Positions 59,071 through 64,000 of a stretch of 64,000 bases of DNA are shown piece after piece (position 1 is the stretch's first letter; the number at the start of each line of letters is the position of its first letter). Under the pieces are notes generated by a model. The model was not told the origin of the DNA and did no database searches. It worked only from the letters and a program-made list of their open reading frames with translations. Source of the DNA: Cytidiella melzeri. Its lineage: Eukaryota > Basidiomycota > Agaricomycetes > Polyporales > Irpicaceae. The stretch lies in assembly GCA_022592445.1 (NCBI GenBank), contig JABYQR010000040.1, positions 141,600 through 205,599 of the forward strand. The letters are read 5' to 3'. The translations under genes and the position numbers were made by a program.

Positions 59071-59593
59071 AGGTCAAGATGCAGAACCAGGGAGGGTAAG
59101 GGGTACTATATATACTGTGTCTGGATGGTCTGTGCACCAGTTCCCACACTAGGGACTGGAGTAACTGTGGGACTGGAGTAACAATAGAACAATAATGAAC
59201 CCGGGTAACTGTCAAGAACCGGAGTAACTGTCAAGGACCTGAGTAACTGTCAAGGACCAGGGTACGTAGAACAATAGAGCTAGAACAATACAACAATAGA
59301 ACAATAGGATAAGAACAATAGAACAATAAGACCTGGGGGAATCCCTGGGGAATCCCCATCAATGGAAGAGGAACAATAGAACAATAGCCTAGGTTGATCT
59401 GGAACCGCTCCAGACTGAGTCTAGGGTTTGGGTCTGGACTATTGATAAATAAGGCAGGATGTCACGTGACCCAGGTTAGGGTTAGGGCCGGTAACACTCC
59501 TAGCCGGAAAATAAGCGCTCTAGATAGGCGCCTAAGGCTATAAAATTGTGACAATATTGGAAAAATCCGGTCTCTGTTGGACTATCCATGTCA
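59071..59593 (-). mobile_element. Probable 3' LTR of the minus-strand Gypsy element
   Basis: On the minus strand the pol stop is followed by a polypurine tract (AGGAGGGGGG, 59597-59606) and then TGACATGG, a plausible TG start of the 3' LTR (edge at 59593). The region holds repeated GAACAATA words, repeated GTAACTGTCAAG words and a CTATAAAATT box near 59540. The far edge is not determined because the 5' LTR lies outside the window. Confidence 0.5.
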
Positions 59594-59611
59594 TTACCCC
59601 CCTCCTAAAAT

Positions 59612-62600
59612 TCATCGCCTCGATGAACTAAGACCAGGGACTCTACCATCTGCCCACTCGAGGTCAGATGCAATAGCTTCTGTGATGTTCTCCAACGGTT
59701 TCCAAGGAATGGAGTCGAAGAGTGCTTTGGGCAATTTCTGGGGTGCATTGGTATGTCTGGCGTGGAACTCTGCAATGCTCTCTTTCGCATTGGTCAGATT
59801 TACTGCAGGTTCCCACGTTACGTCGCCTTCTCCATAGCCTTTCCATTTGACTAAGTACTGCATTTGCTTCCGATAGATCCGACTGTCTAGGATCTTCTCA
59901 ACTTCATAGACTTGTTGATCATCTACTATGATTGGTGCTGGTGGTTCCGGTATGAGGCCGTTTACTTCGTTTCCTCTGTATGGAGATAGCCGTTCAACAT
60001 TGATGTTGTCATGAATACGATATCCGGATTTGAGTTTGATCCGATACGTATGTTCACCGGTTTTCTGAAGAACTGTGAATGGACCAAGCTGTCTAGGCCC
60101 TAGCTTGTCAGACTGCTGATGTACTTTGACGTTCTTGGAAGACAACCACACGAGGTCCCCTTCCTTGAAGACTGGAGTAGCTCTGCGGGTGTATCCGGAA
60201 GCTTCGGCCATCTTTTCCTTAGATAAGCGTGAGGCAGCTTCGGCTTCTGTCCGAACCTGTCTGAGCTTTTCTAGACGTGCATCTAGATTCGGCATTCGGC
60301 TGTGACGTCCGACTGGTATGGTAAAATCTGGTAGGTACCCGTACATGACTTCAAACGGAGAGTGTTGTGTAGATGAGTTGACACGAGAGTTGATGGCGAA
60401 TTCAGCCACTGGGATGTATTCTGCCCAATCATCTTGTCGTTGATCAACAAATAGTCGTAGAATCTTTTCTACTTCTTGGTTGACTCTCTCCGTTTGACCA
60501 TTAGCCTGAGGATGATAGGCTGTAGTCATAGCGCCAGTGATGCCTAGTCGTTTATACAACGCTTGCATCACTCGGGCCGCGAACTGAGGTCCTCTATCAG
60601 ATATGAACTGTCGGGGAATACCATGGAGCCTAAAGACTTCTTTGATGTGGAGGTCGGCTATGCCGTCAGCTGTAACAGTAGACTGGGTTGGGATAACATG
60701 TGTTTGTTTGCTGTACAAGTCTGTGTACACAGCAATCATGTCAAAACCGTTACTGCGTGGGAGTGGCCCGACTAAGTCTACACCAACCACCTGCCAAGGT
60801 CCATCTGGTACTTCGATGGGCTGTATTGGGACAACCGGGTGCTGTGCCGGTTTGGTTCGCTGACATTTGTCACATCCGAGGACGTATTGTTCTACAAATG
60901 ATGCCATGCGAGGCCACCAATAGTGTCGTGTAACCAGTTCTAGAGTTGCATGTTTGCCGGGATGTCCTGCCGGTAACGCATCATGGCATCGTCGTACAAT
61001 CTCCCTGCGGACTTCCCGATCCTTTGGAATGTACAGCTTCCCTTTGTAGTACACCAGCCCATTGTCTTCTTCCCACTCAAGTCCACCATCAGTCAACTTT
61101 CGGGGTCCATCCTTTCTAAGTTTGGCTAGTCCCTGGACTACCTCTGCTTCTCGAATACTGATGTCCTTAATTCGTGACTCTAGCGGATCTGACTCCGGAG
61201 TACTTGAGGCGGCTATTGTCTGGAAGTATTCGGGTTTCAGTACAACTTGTTCCTTGTTGTCTGATGCATCTAGAACTTCCAAGGTTCTGACTCGGGATAA
61301 TGGGTCCCCTTGAGTAAGGGTCTTTCCGGGCTTGTGTGTTAACACAAAGTCAAACCGACTGAGGTACAAAGACCACCGAGCTTGTCGTCTAGACAGGTCC
61401 TGGGCGGTTCTCCAATACTGCAGATTCTGATGATCTGTGATGATCTCAAAGGGCTCGGGTAATCCTTCTAGATAGTGACGCCAATCTTCGAGAGCTCTGA
61501 TGATAGCGAGCATTTCTCGATCATAGATCTCGTAGTTCCGTTCAGCTTCGGCCATAGACTGAGACCGAAATGCTACAGGGTGCCATTGTCCATCCTCTAG
61601 TTTCTGCAGTAGAACTCCTCCAGTTGCAAAGCCAGACGCATCAACTTCAATACGTGTGGGACGATCAGGTTCCCATGTTACTAGAATAGGTTCCTGAGTG
61701 AACACATCTTTGAGCATCTGAAAGGCGTTCTGCTGTGCTTCTCCCCATTTCCAAGGTTGGTCTTTCTTGGTGAGATCATGTAGGGGACGGGTATGCCGTG
61801 CAAAGTCCTTGATGAAACGTCGGTAGAAGTTGGCAAATCCAATGAAGCCGCGCACATCACGGAGGTTCTGTGGTACCGGCCAGTTGGTGATAGCTTCTAT
61901 TTTACCCGAGTCCATACGGATCTTTCCGTTACCGATGATTAGACCTAAGTACTCGACTTGTGACTGTTCAAATTCGCATTTCTCGGGGCGAAGGTACAGG
62001 TCATTGGCTTCAAGTCTTGCTAGTACTTCATGGACAAGTTTACGATGTTCCGTGATGTCTGAGCTGAAGATGAGGATGTCATCCAGGTACACAGAGACCT
62101 TTCCTTCCGCGATGAGATCAGCAAAGATGGAGTTCATCATTGCTTGAAACGTGGCTGGAGAATTGGTCATGCCAAACAACATCACCTTAGGCTCGAACAG
62201 CCCTCGGTTTGTCACAAATGCACCCTTCCATTCGTCATTTTCTTTGATCCGAATGTTATGGTAACCCCATCGTACGTCAAACTTAGTGAAGATTTTGGCT
62301 TGGCGAAGTCGATTGGTAATGTCTGATACCAAGGGGAGTGGGTAGCGGTTTTTGATTGTGATGTCATTCAACCGTCGATAATCCTGAACAAGCCGAAGCT
62401 TGCCATCCTTCTTCTTGACGAAGAATACCGGTGAGGCCATGGGCGACTTGGATGGGACAATATATCCTTTCGCTAGGTTTTCCTCAATAAACTTGTCTAA
62501 CTCCGCTTGTTCATTCGGAGACATGGGGTAGACCTTGGATCTGAACATCTTTGGGTTCTCTGTTAGATCAATCGTGTGATCCCAGGGTTGGTGCTCTGGG

Positions 62601-63367
62601 AGGCGCTGTGATGCTTCTTCGGAAAAGACTTTCTGGTGTCTGCGGTATTCTTCTGGAACCATCTGTTCGAATGTCTGTTGCTCTTTGGATTGATGGGCCT
62701 TAGCCGCAATATCTGTAGAGTACGTATAGCTAGCACAGGACCAAAGCTCTTCTTTGGTGTCCTGAATGATACCGGTTCTGAGCCAGGCTCGTCTCTGCTT
62801 CCGATTGGCTGTGATAGACTGGAAGGGTTCGAAGTCTTCTTCGGCTTCCAGCTCCATTTCTCCGGTAGCCCAATTGATCTTGGGGTTTGCTTTGCGAAGC
62901 CAGGGTAGGCCTAGAATGCAATCTTCTGGTCCGATGTCTGTGACCAAAAATGTTGCGTTTTCTTTGATAGCCCCAACTTGTAGTTCGAGCTCTGCTCTGT
63001 GTGTGATACGTCCTCCTTGATTTAGAGTCCCATCGATGTTGTGGAGTGGGATCTGTCTTTCTAAGGGGACCGTACGTACTCGGTGCCGGTTGACAAAGTC
63101 TTGACTTAGGAACAATGCGGTGGCTCCTGAGTCAATCATAGCTTTGATGCCCTTTTCTCTGAACACTCCTTTGAGCGTAATTGGAACTCGGAAATGCATG
63201 CTAAGCGGATCTATTTCAGGCACTATGCAAGACGACAAAGTTTCGTAGTAGTTATACATGTCGTTAAATAAAGCTGAAGGCGGCGAATCAGGTTGCTGAG
63301 CGGGGCGGGTAATTACTACAGGGGGACTAAAAACTGTGTCCGTGGGGGAATCATCATTGTCCTCCAC
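59612..63367 (-). CDS. Ty3/Gypsy chromovirus Pol polyprotein, intact frame
   Basis: One frame of 1,251 residues covers a complete pol. A retropepsin-like protease has the motif IDSGATALFL (about residue 78). The reverse transcriptase has YLDDILIFSSD (about 425), and RNase H starts at IEVDASGFATGG. The integrase has an HHCC zinc finger (HDALPAGHPGKHATLELVTRH, then CDKCQRT) and a catalytic core with VGVDLVGPLP, FISDRGPQFA and YHPQANGQTERVNQEVEK. A C-terminal chromodomain reads YEVEKILDSR and YLVKWKGYGEGDVTWEPA. Chromodomains target insertion to marked chromatin. No stops interrupt it, so the insertion is young. The gene is from a mobile element, not the host. Confidence 0.95.
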   Translation of the reverse strand: MEDNDDSPTDTVFSPPVVITRPAQQPDSPPSALFNDMYNYYETLSSCIVPEIDPLSMHFRVPITLKGVFREKGIKAMIDSGATALFLSQDFVNRHRVRTVPLERQIPLHNIDGTLNQGGRITHRAELELQVGAIKENATFLVTDIGPEDCILGLPWLRKANPKINWATGEMELEAEEDFEPFQSITANRKQRRAWLRTGIIQDTKEELWSCASYTYSTDIAAKAHQSKEQQTFEQMVPEEYRRHQKVFSEEASQRLPEHQPWDHTIDLTENPKMFRSKVYPMSPNEQAELDKFIEENLAKGYIVPSKSPMASPVFFVKKKDGKLRLVQDYRRLNDITIKNRYPLPLVSDITNRLRQAKIFTKFDVRWGYHNIRIKENDEWKGAFVTNRGLFEPKVMLFGMTNSPATFQAMMNSIFADLIAEGKVSVYLDDILIFSSDITEHRKLVHEVLARLEANDLYLRPEKCEFEQSQVEYLGLIIGNGKIRMDSGKIEAITNWPVPQNLRDVRGFIGFANFYRRFIKDFARHTRPLHDLTKKDQPWKWGEAQQNAFQMLKDVFTQEPILVTWEPDRPTRIEVDASGFATGGVLLQKLEDGQWHPVAFRSQSMAEAERNYEIYDREMLAIIRALEDWRHYLEGLPEPFEIITDHQNLQYWRTAQDLSRRQARWSLYLSRFDFVLTHKPGKTLTQGDPLSRVRTLEVLDASDNKEQVVLKPEYFQTIAASSTPESDPLESRIKDISIREAEVVQGLAKLRKDGPRKLTDGGLEWEEDNGLVYYKGKLYIPKDREVRREIVRRCHDALPAGHPGKHATLELVTRHYWWPRMASFVEQYVLGCDKCQRTKPAQHPVVPIQPIEVPDGPWQVVGVDLVGPLPRSNGFDMIAVYTDLYSKQTHVIPTQSTVTADGIADLHIKEVFRLHGIPRQFISDRGPQFAARVMQALYKRLGITGAMTTAYHPQANGQTERVNQEVEKILRLFVDQRQDDWAEYIPVAEFAINSRVNSSTQHSPFEVMYGYLPDFTIPVGRHSRMPNLDARLEKLRQVRTEAEAASRLSKEKMAEASGYTRRATPVFKEGDLVWLSSKNVKVHQQSDKLGPRQLGPFTVLQKTGEHTYRIKLKSGYRIHDNINVERLSPYRGNEVNGLIPEPPAPIIVDDQQVYEVEKILDSRIYRKQMQYLVKWKGYGEGDVTWEPAVNLTNAKESIAEFHARHTNAPQKLPKALFDSIPWKPLENITEAIASDLEWADGRVPGLSSSRR

Positions 63368-63423
63368 TTCTTCTATGTAGGTTTTCCAGAGGGACTCGAG
63401 GGTGCGGTTTCACCTGGAGTCCT

Positions 63424-64000
63424 CTCTAAAAATCCCGTTGATTGCCGAGCTGCTTGACTTGGTCCGTGAGGGATGACATCTGCTTCATAATGGCATCGTA
63501 GTCAAACGGAGTTGAAGACGAAGAGCTGGCGACGGTTGCGGCGGGTGGGGTGGTAAGGGCCTCGCAGACGAGGACGACGAGGTGGCCGAAGTGGACGGAT
63601 CGAAGAGAGTGTTGGCAGCCACCTTCTGTTGCCTGGGTGGGTACCCAAGGAACCGGCTTTGGCACACTTGTGTCTGATGGTTGCCTCCACAATGTCCACA
63701 CAACTCGCGATCATGTTTGCCGTCTTTCTTTTGATGCTCCTTAGATCCACATCCGTAGCACCTTCCATTCATTGCCTTCATGAAATCAGCACGTGTTTTT
63801 CCATTGGGACCAACTTTGGTTGCGTCAATTTCCATAGCGTTGGAATCGCGAGATGGTTGGACGAAAGGAGCTGGGGACGAGGTGGAGACCGGGGTGGATT
63901 TGAACACGTTGGGGACTGTCCGACCTTGTTCACGAGCCTTTTCCTGAGCTCGGACCCGAAGACGGTTGTCAATGTCAGTGGCCACATTTATTAGATCGAC
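63424..64000 (-). CDS. Gypsy Gag, partial (runs off the window)
   Basis: Gag sequence enters from the right edge on the minus strand. Two CCHC-like zinc knuckles are visible, CYGCGSKEHQKKDG with a following cysteine, and CGHCGGNHQTQVC. The main frame ends at 63485, whereas the coiled tail characteristic of the end of Gag (YDAIMKQMSSLTDQVKQLG) lies in another frame ending near 63426. So there is a frame change in or near 63540-63610. Pol then starts in its own frame at 63367. The N-terminal part and the 5' LTR are outside the window. Confidence 0.8.

Noticed and set aside
59470..59492. Two TTAGGG-like units
   Set aside because: Only two copies inside a probable LTR; too short to be telomeric.
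1..64000. tRNA, rRNA, CRISPR arrays, riboswitches
   Set aside because: I looked for T-loop-like words and cloverleaf ends and found none convincing; CRISPR and bacterial regulatory elements are not expected in a fungal nuclear genome, and none were seen.

Overview
This window is nuclear DNA from a filamentous fungus, almost certainly a basidiomycete of the Agaricomycetes. Genes are dense and interrupted by many short (about 45-65 nt) GT-AG introns. The protein set fits that group: an Msb1/Mug8-type protein, a CCH1/MID1 calcium channel, the complex I 9.5 kDa subunit, a UstYa-type oxidase and Ty3/Gypsy elements with chromodomains. No operons are expected. Exon borders were worked out by hand from splice signals and reading phase. 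Totals divisible by three are noted where I checked them.

Bases 1-24,000 are mainly housekeeping and signalling genes. In order they are the C-terminal part of an Msb1/Mug8-family protein (+), an EI24-like membrane protein (-), a disordered hypothetical protein (+), an F-box protein (-), exosome subunit RRP45 (-) facing KEOPS kinase BUD32 (+), a secreted aspartic protease (-) facing a 2-Cys peroxiredoxin (+), and TRM112 (-) facing the large calcium channel CCH1 (+). Bases 24,000-49,000 hold eIF3a (-), a small unidentified gene (-), an FAD monooxygenase-like enzyme (+), an FCP1-like phosphatase (-), a hydantoinase-A-only 5-oxoprolinase (+), the complex I 9.5 kDa subunit (-) facing a pfkB-type kinase (+), a bifunctional lysine-ketoglutarate reductase/saccharopine dehydrogenase (+), an SRA/YDG-domain protein (+), a MYND zinc-finger protein (-) and MID1 (-), the partner of CCH1.

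Bases 48,800-54,000 are an accessory island. A 1,032 bp Tc1/mariner-like element with TA duplications carries a nested 161 bp Harbinger-type MITE with TAA duplications. Next to it lies the most interesting locus. A three-exon gene encodes a small secreted precursor with four copies of a VADFW(P) core separated by basic Kex2-type sites. About 1.5 kb away is a full-length UstYa/DUF3328 oxidase with both HxxHC motifs, and beyond that is a divergent, truncated UstYa-like gene. Repeated precursor plus UstYa is the hallmark of dikaritin-type fungal RiPPs (ustiloxin, phomopsin, asperipin, victorin). The core here has no tyrosine, so I propose an undescribed cyclic peptide cluster.

Bases 54,300-64,000 are transposon-rich. 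They hold tandem repeats, a decayed Gypsy element with integrase and chromodomain remnants, and a minus-strand Ty3/Gypsy chromovirus whose 1,251-codon pol frame is intact and whose gag runs off the right edge.
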